Numbered from the stretch's first letter, positions 39,061 through 48,323 are shown. The stretch: 64,000 nt of DNA from Pseudomonas sp. PDM18 (GCF_014852585.1 NZ_JACVBX010000006.1:62001-126000), one strand, 5' to 3'. The notes: generated from the sequence alone by a model not told the origin. Translations and numbers: made by a program.

Positions 39061-40395
39061 ATGATCCACACGCAATCCGCTCCCCTCGCCGCGGTCGCCC
39101 CGCATGGTTCTTCCTTCTTCGGCAAGGTGCGTGGCGCCATGGCCGTCGGCAAGGTGCGCTGGGGCATGCTCGCCCTGGTGTTCTTCGCCACCACCCTGAA
39201 CTACATCGACCGCGCCGCGCTGGGCGTGATGCAGCCGGTGCTCGCCGAGAAGATGGCCTGGACGGCCATGGACTACGCCAACATCAACTTCTGGTTCCAG
39301 GTCGGCTATGCCATCGGCTTCGTGCTGCAGGGCCGGCTGATCGACCGCATCGGCGTGAAGCGCGCGTTCTTCTTCGCCGTGCTGCTGTGGAGCTTTGCCA
39401 CCGGCGCCCACGGCCTGGCCAGTTCAGCAGCCGGCTTCATGGTCTGCCGCTTCATCCTCGGGCTTACGGAAGCGGCCAACTACCCGGCCTGCGTGAAGAC
39501 CACGCGCCTGTGGTTCCCCGCCGGCGAGCGGGCCATGGCCACCGGCATCTTCAACGCCGGCACCAACGTCGGCGCCATGGTCACCCCCGCGCTGCTGCCG
39601 CTGATCCTCGCGGCCTGGGGCTGGCAGGCGGCGTTCCTGTGCATGAGTGCGCTGGGCTTCGTCTGGGTGGTGCTGTGGAGCCTGAAGTACTTCAATCCCG
39701 AAGAACACCCGACGGTGAAGCAGAGTGAACTGGATTACATCCAGGAAGCCGCAGAACCGCCGGCCGAGCGCGTGCCCTTTTCCGTCATTCTGCGCATGCG
39801 CGGCACCTGGGCCTTCGCAGTGGCCCTTTCGCTGACCGCCCCGGTGTTCTGGTTCTATCTCTACTGGCTGCCGCCCTTTCTCAACCAGCAATATGGCCTG
39901 GGTATCAGCGTAACCCAAATGGGCATCCCGCTGATGCTGATCTGGCTGACCGCGGATTTCGGCAGCATCGGCGGCGGCATCCTCTCGTCCTGGCTGATCG
40001 GCCGCGGCATGAAGCCGATCAACGCGCGCCTACTGTCAATGTTCATCTGCGCCTGCGCGATCATCGGCGTGGTTTTCGCCGCCAAGGCCAGCGGCCTGTG
40101 GATCGCCGTGGCTGCCATCGCTTTGGGTGTAGGGGCGCACCAGGCCTGGACGGCGAACATCTGGAGCCTGGTGATGGACTACACGCCCAAGCACATGATG
40201 AGCACGGTGTTTGGCTTCGGCGGCATGTGCGCGGCGATTGGCGGCATGTTCATGACTCAGATCGTCGGCTACATCCTCACCGTCACCCACAACAACTATG
40301 CGGTGCTGTTCACCATCATCCCCACCATGTACTTCCTGGCCCTGGCCTGGATGTACTTCATGGCCCCGCGCAAGGTGCCCGGCGCGCCGGAGTGA
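39061..40395 (+). CDS. MFS transporter, probable quinate/shikimate/aromatic acid importer
   Basis: Twelve-helix major facilitator of the anion:cation symporter (GudP/ExuT-like) group: LNYIDRAALGVMQPVLAEKM, LIDRIGVKRAFFFAVLLWSF and LGLTEAANYPACVKTTRLWF are typical. The start is uncertain: ATG 39061 is used (444 residues), ATG 39049 adds four residues, and ATG 39139, behind AAGGTG, would remove 26. Divergence from quiC indicates uptake of quinate, shikimate or dehydroshikimate. A 13-bp perfect terminator hairpin follows. Confidence 0.87.
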   Translation: MIHTQSAPLAAVAPHGSSFFGKVRGAMAVGKVRWGMLALVFFATTLNYIDRAALGVMQPVLAEKMAWTAMDYANINFWFQVGYAIGFVLQGRLIDRIGVKRAFFFAVLLWSFATGAHGLASSAAGFMVCRFILGLTEAANYPACVKTTRLWFPAGERAMATGIFNAGTNVGAMVTPALLPLILAAWGWQAAFLCMSALGFVWVVLWSLKYFNPEEHPTVKQSELDYIQEAAEPPAERVPFSVILRMRGTWAFAVALSLTAPVFWFYLYWLPPFLNQQYGLGISVTQMGIPLMLIWLTADFGSIGGGILSSWLIGRGMKPINARLLSMFICACAIIGVVFAAKASGLWIAVAAIALGVGAHQAWTANIWSLVMDYTPKHMMSTVFGFGGMCAAIGGMFMTQIVGYILTVTHNNYAVLFTIIPTMYFLALAWMYFMAPRKVPGAPE

Positions 40396-40410
40396 GGCTG
40401 ACGCTGTAAT

Positions 40411-40440
40411 GAAGAACCCCGCCAATCGGCGGGGTTCTTC
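40411..40440. terminator. Bidirectional terminator between MFS and cupin genes
   Basis: GAAGAACCCCGCC-AATC-GGCGGGGTTCTTC is a perfect 13-bp stem with a 4-nt loop between convergent genes, with TTC-rich 3' arms on both strands. Confidence 0.85.
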
Positions 40441-40449
40441 GTCCTGCGC

Positions 40450-40863
40450 TCACTGCTTCAGCGGCGTCAGCACCGGCGCCTTCTCATCCAGCAGCATCCA
40501 CACCAGCAGCTTCGCCGGCTTTTCGTTGCTGGCGTTGCGCGAGACCAGGTGCGGCGTGTTCGGCGCTTCGTACCAGGACTGGCCGGCCTGGTAGGTCACC
40601 GGCTTCTGCCCCTCCAGCTGGGAGATCACCGCGCCTTCGAGCACGTAGGCGAACACCGAACCGCTGTGCACATGGGCGCCGGAGGACTGCCCGGGCGCAT
40701 AGGAGACCATGATCATCAGCCCCTTCTTGCCCGCAGCGTCGGGCAGCCTGTGCTCCTGCTGAACCTCGATCTTTTCCTGGGTGGCGTCGTGGGCGAAGAG
40801 CGGCAGGCTCAGGGCCAAGCCAAGGCCGGCGAGGAGGCATTTCAGCGAAGTGGTGGCAGGCAT
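40450..40863 (-). CDS. Exported cupin-domain protein
   Basis: The 137-residue protein starts at ATG 40863 with a signal peptide (LKCLLAGLGLALSLPLFAHD). The cupin core is GAHVHSGSVFAYVLEGAVIS (first motif, two histidines and a glutamate position) and YEAPNTPHLVSRNASNE (second motif histidine). It is a single-domain metal-binding cupin of the periplasm with unknown substrate. Longer open sequence upstream of this start does not look coding. Confidence 0.87.
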   Translation of the reverse strand: MPATTSLKCLLAGLGLALSLPLFAHDATQEKIEVQQEHRLPDAAGKKGLMIMVSYAPGQSSGAHVHSGSVFAYVLEGAVISQLEGQKPVTYQAGQSWYEAPNTPHLVSRNASNEKPAKLLVWMLLDEKAPVLTPLKQ

Positions 40864-41002
40864 GGCGGCGTTCTCGACAGTGGGAAGATGAGTCCACGCT
40901 ACGCCCGGCGGCCAGGAGGCCCAATAGCCAATTCGGCAGAAGTTCGAGGGGCCATTGGCGGTTACCGGCTGCTTTGTGCCAATCGGGCCGCGCAGCGGCC
41001 AC

Positions 41003-41032
41003 AAAAAAGCCCCGCACGCTGGCGGGGCTTTC
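41003..41032 (-). terminator. Terminator of Dyp peroxidase gene
   Basis: On the minus strand GAAAGCCCCGCC and GCGGGGCTTTTTT-type arms form a stem around AGCGT and end in a six-T run, 17 nt after the Dyp stop codon. Confidence 0.85.
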
Positions 41033-41048
41033 GCGGCGCAGCGGCAGA

Positions 41049-41930
41049 TCAGCCCAACAATGCACTCAGGTCCAGCATTCCATCCTTGCGCGGCGGGCAC
41101 CAGTAGTAGCCGCCGGTCAGCGGCCGGCTGAAGCGGTACAAGGCGTCGGTGATGCCGTCTTCCAGCCCGCTCATGCGGCGCAGTTGCACTTCGAAGGCAT
41201 CCAGGGTGCAGCCGAAGGCGAGGAACATCAGCCCGGCGTCCTGCCCCTGGGTCCAGGGCATGGAGCGGCGCACGATGAAGGCTTCGGGTTCGAAGCTTTC
41301 CTGGGCGGTGCGCTTGACGTGGGCGGATTCCGGCGCGTCGTCCAGTTCCTCGTTGTCGCTCAGGCGACGGCCCATGATGTCGTCGCGCTCGTGCTGCGGC
41401 AGCGCCGCGAAATCCTGCAGTTGGTGACGCCACTGCTGGATCGCGGCGAAGCTGCCGCCGGCCAGGCCTGCACCACCTTCGACGATGGCCGCGGCGATGG
41501 CATCATCGTCCTGCGGGTTCTCAGTGCCATCCTCGTAGCCGGTCAGGTCGTGGCCGCTGCCATGGCGGAAGGCCTCGGTCAGGCCACCCAGCTCCAGCGC
41601 CGGCGCCAGCAGGGACTGGACTTGCTGGGTGCGCAGAAGCAGTTCGCCGCGCTCATCACCGCGCAGCCAGACCCACAGTGCATGCGGGGTGGACGGGTTG
41701 TCGACGCCCACGCCGGAGATCGCCGGAAACTCGCGAAGCCCCTCGATGCGGCGGCCCAGCGCACGCACCAGCGACTCGCCGAAGCCGACCACCGCGCGCT
41801 CGCCATCGGCGAACTGCATCAGGCGTTCCAGCGCGGCGGGCAGATCCTGCAGCGACTTCAGATCGAAGAACAGGTGGCGGGCGTGGGCGGGAACCGGGGT
41901 GGCGAGAATGCCGGGCTGGTAAAGGCTCAT
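41049..41930 (-). CDS. Dyp-type heme peroxidase (YfeX-like)
   Basis: The 293-residue enzyme has the Dyp signature G-x-x-D-G in LTGYEDGTENPQDDDAIAAA, whose aspartate acts as acid-base catalyst, the proximal heme histidine in PESAHVKRTAQES and the distal arginine in FIVRRSMPW. Length and motifs match the cytoplasmic YfeX class; no signal or encapsulin-targeting tail is evident. It uses peroxide to oxidise dyes or porphyrin-like compounds; the natural substrate is unknown. Monocistronic with its own terminator. Confidence 0.92.
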   Translation of the reverse strand: MSLYQPGILATPVPAHARHLFFDLKSLQDLPAALERLMQFADGERAVVGFGESLVRALGRRIEGLREFPAISGVGVDNPSTPHALWVWLRGDERGELLLRTQQVQSLLAPALELGGLTEAFRHGSGHDLTGYEDGTENPQDDDAIAAAIVEGGAGLAGGSFAAIQQWRHQLQDFAALPQHERDDIMGRRLSDNEELDDAPESAHVKRTAQESFEPEAFIVRRSMPWTQGQDAGLMFLAFGCTLDAFEVQLRRMSGLEDGITDALYRFSRPLTGGYYWCPPRKDGMLDLSALLG

Positions 41931-42012
41931 GACAGCGTCCTTGAACGAAAGAGCGGCGATTCTAATCGCGCCGCGCGTGAATCCAAACCGCTCTGTATCA
42001 AGGACTTGGCGA

Positions 42013-42606
42013 TCAGTTCGCCGATCTGTCGAGCCTGCGCTTGTGCCGATGCCGCCCGTAGCGCCACACCGCCAGGCCGCCGAACACCAGCAGCACCGCG
42101 ACGAACACCGGCAAACGGTACGGCCGCAGGTTGCCCAGCCATTGTTCCAGCAACTCGCCGGCCCAGTATCCGGCGCTGGCGAACAGCAGCGCCCAGCACA
42201 AGGCGCCGAGCAGGTTGATCAGCAGGAAACGCAGCGGCCCTACCCGGCTCGCCCCGATCAACAGCGGCCCGGCCAGGCGCATGCCGTAGAGAAAGCGCAC
42301 CGCGAAGATCGACAGGTGCGGATAACGCTCGATCAATCCGGTGACCCGCTCGATGGCCAGGCCGCGCCTTTGCAGCCAAGGCACCGCGCGATCCCCAGCA
42401 CGGCGGCCGATCCAGAAGAGCAGTTGGTCGCCCAGGGTCCCCGCCAGCGTCGCCCAGAACACCACCGGGGTGAAGCCGAGCAGCCCCTGGTGCGCCGCGA
42501 TGCCCGCGAGCAGCAGCATCGATTCGCCTTCGAGCAGGCAACCGAGGAACAGCACCGGATAGCCGTAGCTGGAAAGCAGTTGGGCGAGGTCGAGATGCTC
42601 GAACAT
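42013..42606 (-). CDS. DedA-family membrane protein
   Basis: The 197-residue protein has the DedA/VTT-domain layout: LGCLLEGESMLLLAGIAAHQ, ATLAGTLGDQLLFWIGRRAG and VRFLYGMRLAGPLLIGASRV, with the conserved glutamate and arginines of this transporter family, then a final helix and a basic tail (RRLDRSAN). DedA proteins are undecaprenyl-phosphate or phospholipid flippases. It is divergent from the symporter gene, and the ACTAACTGGTCAGT site lies 88 bp upstream. Confidence 0.9.
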   Translation of the reverse strand: MFEHLDLAQLLSSYGYPVLFLGCLLEGESMLLLAGIAAHQGLLGFTPVVFWATLAGTLGDQLLFWIGRRAGDRAVPWLQRRGLAIERVTGLIERYPHLSIFAVRFLYGMRLAGPLLIGASRVGPLRFLLINLLGALCWALLFASAGYWAGELLEQWLGNLRPYRLPVFVAVLLVFGGLAVWRYGRHRHKRRLDRSAN

Positions 42607-42989
42607 GAAGGTCCTTCGAAGGCATGCCGTGCCAAGAGCCTAGCGGCTTGGCGGATGTTCTGCTTATCGAACAATGACTGTAAAAAATAAACGACTAACT
42701 GGTCAGTCAGGATCGTTAGCAACCAATCAAATCAATCCTTTAACTACGCCATTCGTCTTGAGATGTAATTTTTTTCGCTCATGAGCAATTCAAGTGTTTG
42801 ACATATTTGACGGATTTGGCAGACTGCGGCCCGTTGTCGCAACTGGTTACGTTTTTCCGGCTCCCACTGCCTGGGGCACCGGATGACCTTGGCCGCGCAA
42901 CCCAACAAAAACAACTTTGTCAGTCGTGGCCCACCTGCCCGAGCTTCGTCTCGGCGGTACGGTTCCCGGCGAGCCAACGGAACGAACAA
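42607..42989. promoter_or_regulatory. dedA/symporter intergenic region
   Basis: 383 bp with an AT-rich left part. A TTGACA at 42798-42803 could be a -35 box for the symporter, but no good -10 was found at 16-18 bp. The palindrome at 42694-42707 is listed separately. No gene seen. Confidence 0.45.
42694..42707. promoter_or_regulatory. Operator candidate ACTAACTGGTCAGT
   Basis: This 14-mer differs from the palindrome upstream of quiC (38624-38637) by a single base, T to C in the right arm. It lies between dedA and the sodium:solute symporter gene, suggesting that the quiC-linked TetR protein also acts here. Confidence 0.5.
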
Positions 42990-44444
42990 ATGCTGATCTG
43001 GTTTGTAGCGGTGTATCTGGTGATCACCGTAGCTGTCGGTTTCTACGCCACCACCCGCGTGCACAACTCCTCGGACTATGCCGCCGCTGGCCGGAGCATG
43101 TCCTTCCCCCTCGTCGTGACCATGGTGTTCGCCACCTGGTTCGGCTCCGAAGCCGTGCTGGGCATTCCGGCCACCTTCCTCGAAGAAGGCTTCGCCGGGA
43201 TCATCGAAGACCCCTTCGGCTCCTTCGGCTGCCTGATGCTGGTCGGCGTCGTCTTCGCCCGCCCGCTGTACCGCCTCAACTTGCTCACCATCGGTGACTT
43301 CTTCCGCAAGCGCTTCGGCCAGCACGTGGAAATCTTCACCAGTCTGGTGATCATCATCTCCTACATGGGCTGGGTCGCCGCGCAGATCACCGCGCTGGGC
43401 GTGGTCTTCAGCGTGCTCTCCGACGGTGGCCTGACCACCACCCAGGGCATGATCATCGGTACCGTCATCGTCCTGCTGCACACCCTGTTCGGCGGTATGT
43501 GGTCCGTTGCGCTGACTGACTTCCTGCAGATGATCATCATCGTCTGCGGCCTGTTCTACCTGGTCTGGCTCATCGGCGACATGGCCGGCGGCCCGGTCAA
43601 CGTGATCAGCCACGCCGCCAGCGAAGGCAAGTTCACCTTCCTGCACGGCACCTCGGCCAAGGACATCGTCGCCTTCCTCGGCGCCGCGGTGACCATGATG
43701 TTCGGCTCCATCCCGCAGCAGGACGTGTATGCCCGCGTGATGTCGGCCAAGACCGAGAAGATCGCCCAGCGCGCCACCATGACCGGTGCCTGCTGCTACC
43801 TGGTCTTCTGCATGCTGCCGATCTTCCTGATCTACGCCGCCTCGATGATCGAGCCGGAGATGGTCAAGCACTGGCTGGCCGAAGACTCCCAGCAGATCCT
43901 GCCGCACCTGATCCTGGAACGTACCCCGCTGTTCGCCCAGATCATGTTCTTCGGCGCGCTGCTCTCGGCCATCATGTCCTCCGCCTCGGGCGCCCTGCTG
44001 GCCCCATCGGTGACCCTGACCGAGAACATCGTCAAGCACTTCCTGCCCAACATGAACGACCGCCAGGCCCTGCTGGCCATGCGTTGCAGCGTACTGGCGA
44101 TGACCGTCGCCACCTGCCTGTTCGCCCTGCTGTCCAACGCCAGCATCTACGAGATGGTCGGCAACGCCTACAAGGTGACCCTGGTCGCCGCCGTGGTGCC
44201 GCTGTTCTTCGGCCTGTTCTGGAAGCGCGCGACCACCCAGGGCGCCCTCACTGCCATCGCCTGCGGCCTGATCGGCTGGGTATCGCTGGAGCTGGGCTAC
44301 CAGGAAGGCGACTTCTGGCCGCCGCAGCTGGTCGGCCTGATCTGCAGCGCCATCGGCATGATCGTCGGCTCCCTGGCTCCGCAGTTCAGCCAGCACCGTG
44401 GCGAGAGCGTGTCGGAGATGGCCGCCGCGGCCGCTACCAACTGA
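42990..44444 (+). CDS. Sodium:solute symporter (SSS family)
   Basis: Started at ATG 42990 (MLIWFVAVYLVITVAVGFYA) the transporter has 484 residues and about 13 helices. Typical SSS blocks are SSDYAAAGRSMSFPLVVTMV, TWFGSEAVLGIPATFLEEG and MSSASGALLAPSVTLTENIV. The family imports proline, sugars, carboxylates and related solutes with sodium; no substrate can be read from sequence. The operator shared with quiC hints at shikimate-pathway acids or an associated metabolite. A terminator follows at 44462-44493. Confidence 0.9.
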   Translation: MLIWFVAVYLVITVAVGFYATTRVHNSSDYAAAGRSMSFPLVVTMVFATWFGSEAVLGIPATFLEEGFAGIIEDPFGSFGCLMLVGVVFARPLYRLNLLTIGDFFRKRFGQHVEIFTSLVIIISYMGWVAAQITALGVVFSVLSDGGLTTTQGMIIGTVIVLLHTLFGGMWSVALTDFLQMIIIVCGLFYLVWLIGDMAGGPVNVISHAASEGKFTFLHGTSAKDIVAFLGAAVTMMFGSIPQQDVYARVMSAKTEKIAQRATMTGACCYLVFCMLPIFLIYAASMIEPEMVKHWLAEDSQQILPHLILERTPLFAQIMFFGALLSAIMSSASGALLAPSVTLTENIVKHFLPNMNDRQALLAMRCSVLAMTVATCLFALLSNASIYEMVGNAYKVTLVAAVVPLFFGLFWKRATTQGALTAIACGLIGWVSLELGYQEGDFWPPQLVGLICSAIGMIVGSLAPQFSQHRGESVSEMAAAAATN

Positions 44445-44461
44445 TCGCGCAATAGATGAAG

Positions 44462-44493
44462 AAAAAGCCCCGCCTTGTGCGGGGCTTTTTTTG
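44462..44493 (+). terminator. Terminator after symporter gene
   Basis: AAAAAGCCCCGC-CTTGT-GCGGGGCTTTTTTT, a perfect GC stem with A/T flanks and a seven-T run, 18 nt after the stop codon. Confidence 0.93.
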
Positions 44494-44597
44494 TGGTGAT
44501 CTGGCTGAGCGTTAAGACGTGGTTTTTCGTGGGAGCGGACCTTGCCCGTGAAATCCTCCGCGGCGTACTGCTGGACCGTGGGTTTCCCACGTAACAC

Positions 44598-44702
44598 GTA
44601 GGGCGCATAACCCGGAACGGGTTATCCGCCTATGTCACCGCGGCGGATAACGCTGGCGCGTTATCCGCCCTACGATCCTGTGCGAGCGAGCTTGCGCGCG
44701 AA
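44598..44702. repeat. GTAGGGCGGATAAC-type inverted repeats plus degenerate REP
   Basis: Two elements of a short dispersed family stand head to head: one with CATAACCC-GGAAC-GGGTTAT arms (about 44605-44627) and one with perfect 12-bp arms, GGCGGATAACGC-TGGC-GCGTTATCCGCC (44642-44669). They are followed by a degenerate REP (GCGAGCGAGCTTGCGCGCGA, 44685-44702). A diverged REP also occurs near 44525-44545. This is a repeat-rich gap between symporter and GFA genes. Confidence 0.75.
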
Positions 44703-44706
44703 CGCT

Positions 44707-45072
44707 CTAATCCGACTGCCCCGCTACGGTAGTCATGCTCTTGCCATCCACCCGCCGCACCGGCAGGGACTCGGGGTCGAATCCGTCGATGCAGCAGGCA
44801 TTCACGCTGAGCATCGCCGGGTTGCTGCGGCGCTGGTGATAGACGTAGATGCCGCACGTCCCGCAGAAATAATGCAGCGCGACACCGCTGTTCCAGCGAT
44901 ACAGACGCAAGCCCTGGTCGCCGCGGGTCAGGCGGAAGCTGTCCTTCGGCACGGTGGCCATCAGGGCGTTGCGCTTGCCACACAACGAGCAGTCGCAGCG
45001 CACCAGTTCGTCGAGTTCCGCGTCGAAGGCGAAGGCCACCGCGCCGCAGTGGCAGGTGCCGGTGTAATGCAT
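44707..45072 (-). CDS. GFA-domain (glutathione-dependent formaldehyde-activating-like) zinc protein
   Basis: The 121-residue protein has the cysteine pattern of the GFA/CENP-V fold: GTCHCGAVAFAF, VRCDCSLCGKRNALMATVP and YFCGTCGIYVYHQRR, which bind one structural and one catalytic zinc. Family members are annotated as glutathione adduct lyases, but most, including this one, have unknown substrates. It is divergent from the MFS exporter gene. Confidence 0.9.
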   Translation of the reverse strand: MHYTGTCHCGAVAFAFDAELDELVRCDCSLCGKRNALMATVPKDSFRLTRGDQGLRLYRWNSGVALHYFCGTCGIYVYHQRRSNPAMLSVNACCIDGFDPESLPVRRVDGKSMTTVAGQSD

Positions 45073-45226
45073 GGCTGAATACTCCTTGATGGATATTCCC
45101 AGCGTAGCCGGCCAGGCAATTCGTGACTCCAGATCAACTATCCTTTGTCGTTACCCTCGTTTTTCTCAAGGGCCGACTTCCGGACAATGCCTCCCATCGC
45201 ATCCCATTCGTCCGGAGCCCCACACC

Positions 45227-46426
45227 ATGCCCCTTGCACTCCTGGCATTGACGCTTAGCGCCTTCGCCATCGGCACGACGGAGTTCGTCATCGTCGGCCT
45301 GATTCCAACCATCGCCACCGACCTCGGCGTCACCCTGCCCTCCGCAGGCCTGCTGGTCAGCCTCTACGCCCTGAGCGTCGCCATCGGCGCGCCGCTGCTC
45401 ACCGCCATGACCGGGCGCATCCCGCGCAAGGCGTTGCTGGTCGGCCTGATGGCGCTGTTCACCGTCGGCAACCTGGTGGCCTGGCAGGCGCCCAGCTACG
45501 AATCGCTGATCATCGCGCGCATCCTTACCGGTCTCGCCCACGGCGTGTTCTTCTCGGTCGGCTCGATCATCGCCACCAACCTGGTGAGCAAGGACAGGGC
45601 CGCCAGCGCCATCGCCACCATGTTCAGCGGCATGACCGTCGCCTTCGTCACCGGTATCCCGCTGGGCACCTTCATCGGCCAGCACCTGGGCTGGCGCGTG
45701 ACCTTCCTGGTGGTCGCCGCCTTCGGCGTGGTCGCCCTGCTCGGCAGCCTGCTGTTCGTGCCTAAGAACATCCAGCACACCCCGCCGGCGCCGCTACTGC
45801 GCCAGGCCCGCGTGCTGCTGCAACCGCGTCTGCTGCTGGTCTATGCGATGACTGCCGTGGGCTACGGCGGCTCGCTGATCGCCTTCACCTTCCTCGCGCC
45901 GATCCTCCAGGACCTGGCCGGCTTCAGTCCGAACATGGTCGGCGCGGTACTCCTGGCCTACGGTGTCTCGGTGGCCATCGGCAATATCTGGGGCGGCCGC
46001 CTGGCCGACAAGCGCGGCCCGGTCAGCGCACTGAAGATCATCTTCGGCCTGCTGGCTTCGGTTCTGCTGGTGCTGACCTTCACCGCCGGCAACCCGTGGC
46101 TGGTGGTACTGACGGTGCTGGCCTGGGGCGCAGTCGCCTTCGGCAACGTGCCCGGTCTGCAGGTGTATGTCGTGCAGCAGGCCGAGCGCGTGGCGCCGGA
46201 TGCCGTAGACGTCGCCGCCGGCTTCAACATCGCCGCATTCAACCTCGGCGTGGCCGGCGGATCCTGGGCGGGCGGCCTGGTCGTCAGCCACCTGGGCCTG
46301 GGTCATACGCCCTGGATCGCCGCCGTCGTCACCCTCGCCGCCTTCGGCCTGACCGCCCTGAGTGGTCGTCTGGACCGCAGCAATTCCATGGAACCCGCCG
46401 CCCCTGGCGCGGTTCCCACTCACTGA
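45227..46426 (+). CDS. MFS exporter (DHA1, AraJ/YdhP-like)
   Basis: The 399-residue protein begins at ATG 45227 with the family start [20 protein letters not shown]. Twelve helices are evident, with motif A-like [20 protein letters not shown] and the helix-5 exporter motif [22 protein letters not shown]1 proteins of this type export arabinose, purines or drugs. It precedes dkgB by 19 nt and is probably in the same operon. Longer open sequence upstream has no ribosome site. Confidence 0.9.
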   Translation: MPLALLALTLSAFAIGTTEFVIVGLIPTIATDLGVTLPSAGLLVSLYALSVAIGAPLLTAMTGRIPRKALLVGLMALFTVGNLVAWQAPSYESLIIARILTGLAHGVFFSVGSIIATNLVSKDRAASAIATMFSGMTVAFVTGIPLGTFIGQHLGWRVTFLVVAAFGVVALLGSLLFVPKNIQHTPPAPLLRQARVLLQPRLLLVYAMTAVGYGGSLIAFTFLAPILQDLAGFSPNMVGAVLLAYGVSVAIGNIWGGRLADKRGPVSALKIIFGLLASVLLVLTFTAGNPWLVVLTVLAWGAVAFGNVPGLQVYVVQQAERVAPDAVDVAAGFNIAAFNLGVAGGSWAGGLVVSHLGLGHTPWIAAVVTLAAFGLTALSGRLDRSNSMEPAAPGAVPTH

Positions 46427-46445
46427 TCGACCAAGGAGACTTCCC

Positions 46446-47249
46446 ATGAGCGTTCCCGCATTCGGCCTCGGCACCTTCCGCCTCAAGGGCCAGACCGTCA
46501 TCGACTCCATCCGCACCGCACTGGACCTGGGCTACCGCGCCATCGACACCGCGCAGATCTACGGCAACGAAGCCGATGTCGGCGAGGCCATCGCAGGTGC
46601 CAAGGTCAAGCGTGACGAGCTGTACCTGACCACCAAGATCTGGACCGAGAACTACGCCGCCGACAAGCTGATCCCCAGCCTCAAGGACAGCCTGCACAAG
46701 CTGCGTACCGACCGCGTCGAGCTGACCCTGATCCACTGGCCGTCGCCCAAGGGCGAAGTGCCGGTCGCCGAGTTCATGGGCGCCTTGGCCGAAGCCAAGG
46801 CCCAGGGTCTCACTGGCGAAATCGGCGTCTCCAACTTCACCATCGCGCTGATGCAGGAAGCCATTGCCGCCGTGGGCGCCGGCCAGATCGCCACCAACCA
46901 GGTCGAGCTGCACCCCTACCTGCAGAACCGCAAGGTAGTGGATTTTGCCCGCAGCCAGGGCATCCACATCACCTCCTACATGACCCTGGGCTACGGCAAG
47001 GTGCTGGGCGACGAGGCGATCATCGAGATCGCCAAGCGCCACGGCGTCACCCCGGCGCAGGTCACCCTGGCCTGGGCCATGCAGCTGGGCTACTCGGTGA
47101 TCCCGTCGTCGACCAAGCGCGAGAACCTCGAAGGCAACCTGCGTGCCGTGGACCTGCGCCTGACCGACGCCGACATGGCCGCCATCGCCGCACTGGAGCG
47201 CAACGAACGCATCACCAGCCCGGAAAGCCTGGCCCCGGCCTGGGATTGA
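46446..47249 (+). CDS. dkgB: 2,5-diketo-D-gluconate reductase B (aldo-keto reductase)
   Basis: The 267-residue aldo-keto reductase is very close to E. coli DkgB as I recall it: [40 protein letters not shown] (Asp and Tyr of the catalytic tetrad), [15 protein letters not shown] (histidine) and [15 protein letters not shown] (NADPH site). It reduces 2,5-diketogluconate and methylglyoxal-like aldehydes. Strong AAGGAGA ribosome site. In E. coli dkgB neighbours yafC; a YafC-like regulator gene lies 2 kb downstream here. Confidence 0.95.
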   Translation: MSVPAFGLGTFRLKGQTVIDSIRTALDLGYRAIDTAQIYGNEADVGEAIAGAKVKRDELYLTTKIWTENYAADKLIPSLKDSLHKLRTDRVELTLIHWPSPKGEVPVAEFMGALAEAKAQGLTGEIGVSNFTIALMQEAIAAVGAGQIATNQVELHPYLQNRKVVDFARSQGIHITSYMTLGYGKVLGDEAIIEIAKRHGVTPAQVTLAWAMQLGYSVIPSSTKRENLEGNLRAVDLRLTDADMAAIAALERNERITSPESLAPAWD

Positions 47250-47265
47250 TCCGCCGCTGACCGAC

Positions 47266-47287
47266 AGCCGCCCCACCGAGGGCGGCT
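47266..47287 (+). terminator. Weak hairpin between dkgB and the next gene
   Basis: AGCCGCC and GGCGGCT flank an 8-nt loop and are followed by TTCCCGTTT, 17 nt after dkgB. It may give partial termination inside the operon. Confidence 0.5.
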
Positions 47288-47309
47288 TTCCCGTTTCCAA
47301 GGAGTCTTC

Positions 47310-48323
47310 ATGAGCGCTATCACTGCAGATTATGCCGCCTGGACCTGGACGCCCGGCGCCGGCCTCGATGGCCTGAAACAGGTGCGCCTGCCGATTCCGC
47401 AGCCCGGTCCGGACGAGGTAATGGTGGCCAACACCGCTATCGCGCTGAATCCGGTGGACTGGAAGATGATCGACTGGGGCCGCGACGACTGGCAGCAAGG
47501 CCAGGTACCTGGCGTGGATGGTGTCGGCATCGTCATTGCGGTGGGCAGCGAAGTGAACCTGCGCGCCGGCGCCCGCGTCGCCTACCACCAGGCGCTGACC
47601 CGTGGCGGCAGCTTTGCCGAGTACACCCTGCTGCGCGCCCGTGCTGTCTACCCGGTGCCCGATTCGCTGGACGACGCCACCGCCGCCAGCCTGCCCTGCC
47701 CCGGCCTCACGGCCTGGCAAGCACTGAATAAGCTGCCGGCCTGCAACCACCGCGATGTGCTGGTGACCGGCGCCGGTGGTGCGGTCGGCTATCTGCTCGC
47801 GCAACTGGCGCTGCAACGTGGGCTGCGCGTGTGGGTGACCGCGGCGCCGAAACACCGCGAACACCTGCTGCAACTGGGTATCGCCGGGGTCTTCGACTAC
47901 CGCGACGGGCAGTGGTCCCAGCACCTGCGCGAAGCCCTCGGCCCGCGCCGCCTGCAGGGCATCTTCGATACCGTCAGCGGCAACCACGCCGCCAGCCTCG
48001 CCCCGCTGCTGGGCTACAACGGCCACCTGGTGTGCATTCAGGACCGCCAGGAAAACGCTCCGCTGCCAGCCTTCAGCACTGCCATCTCGCTGCACGAAGT
48101 GGCGCTCAACAGCATCCATGCCCACGGCGAAGCGCTGGACTGGCAGGAGCTGCACCAGGCGGCAGCGAGCCTGATGCAGGGCGTCGCCAGCGGCCAGTTG
48201 CAGGCGCCAGCGAAGCAGTTGTTCGACTTCGCCGAACTGCCCGAAGCGCTGCGGCGCTTGAAGTCCGGCGAAGGCAGCGGTAAATGGATCAGTCTGCTGC
48301 CGGCGCCGATGGTCGTTGCCTGA
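47310..48323 (+). CDS. Zinc-independent medium-chain dehydrogenase/reductase (quinone oxidoreductase-like)
   Basis: The 337-residue protein has the GroES-like N-terminal domain (LPIPQPGPDEVMVANTAIAL; NPVDWKMIDWG) and a Rossmann domain with VLVTGAGGAVGYLLAQLALQ near 150. The catalytic-zinc cysteine and histidine ligands of alcohol dehydrogenases are absent, so it is of the quinone/alkenal oxidoreductase branch using NADPH. It is co-directional with dkgB (60 nt) and an SDR gene, suggesting a carbonyl-detoxification set. Confidence 0.87.
   Translation: MSAITADYAAWTWTPGAGLDGLKQVRLPIPQPGPDEVMVANTAIALNPVDWKMIDWGRDDWQQGQVPGVDGVGIVIAVGSEVNLRAGARVAYHQALTRGGSFAEYTLLRARAVYPVPDSLDDATAASLPCPGLTAWQALNKLPACNHRDVLVTGAGGAVGYLLAQLALQRGLRVWVTAAPKHREHLLQLGIAGVFDYRDGQWSQHLREALGPRRLQGIFDTVSGNHAASLAPLLGYNGHLVCIQDRQENAPLPAFSTAISLHEVALNSIHAHGEALDWQELHQAAASLMQGVASGQLQAPAKQLFDFAELPEALRRLKSGEGSGKWISLLPAPMVVA

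Noticed and set aside
38639-39064. 141-codon frame between quiC and the MFS gene
   Set aside because: Composition is irregular, there is no ribosome site, and it covers the promoter region and the operator-like palindrome neighbourhood; likely non-coding.
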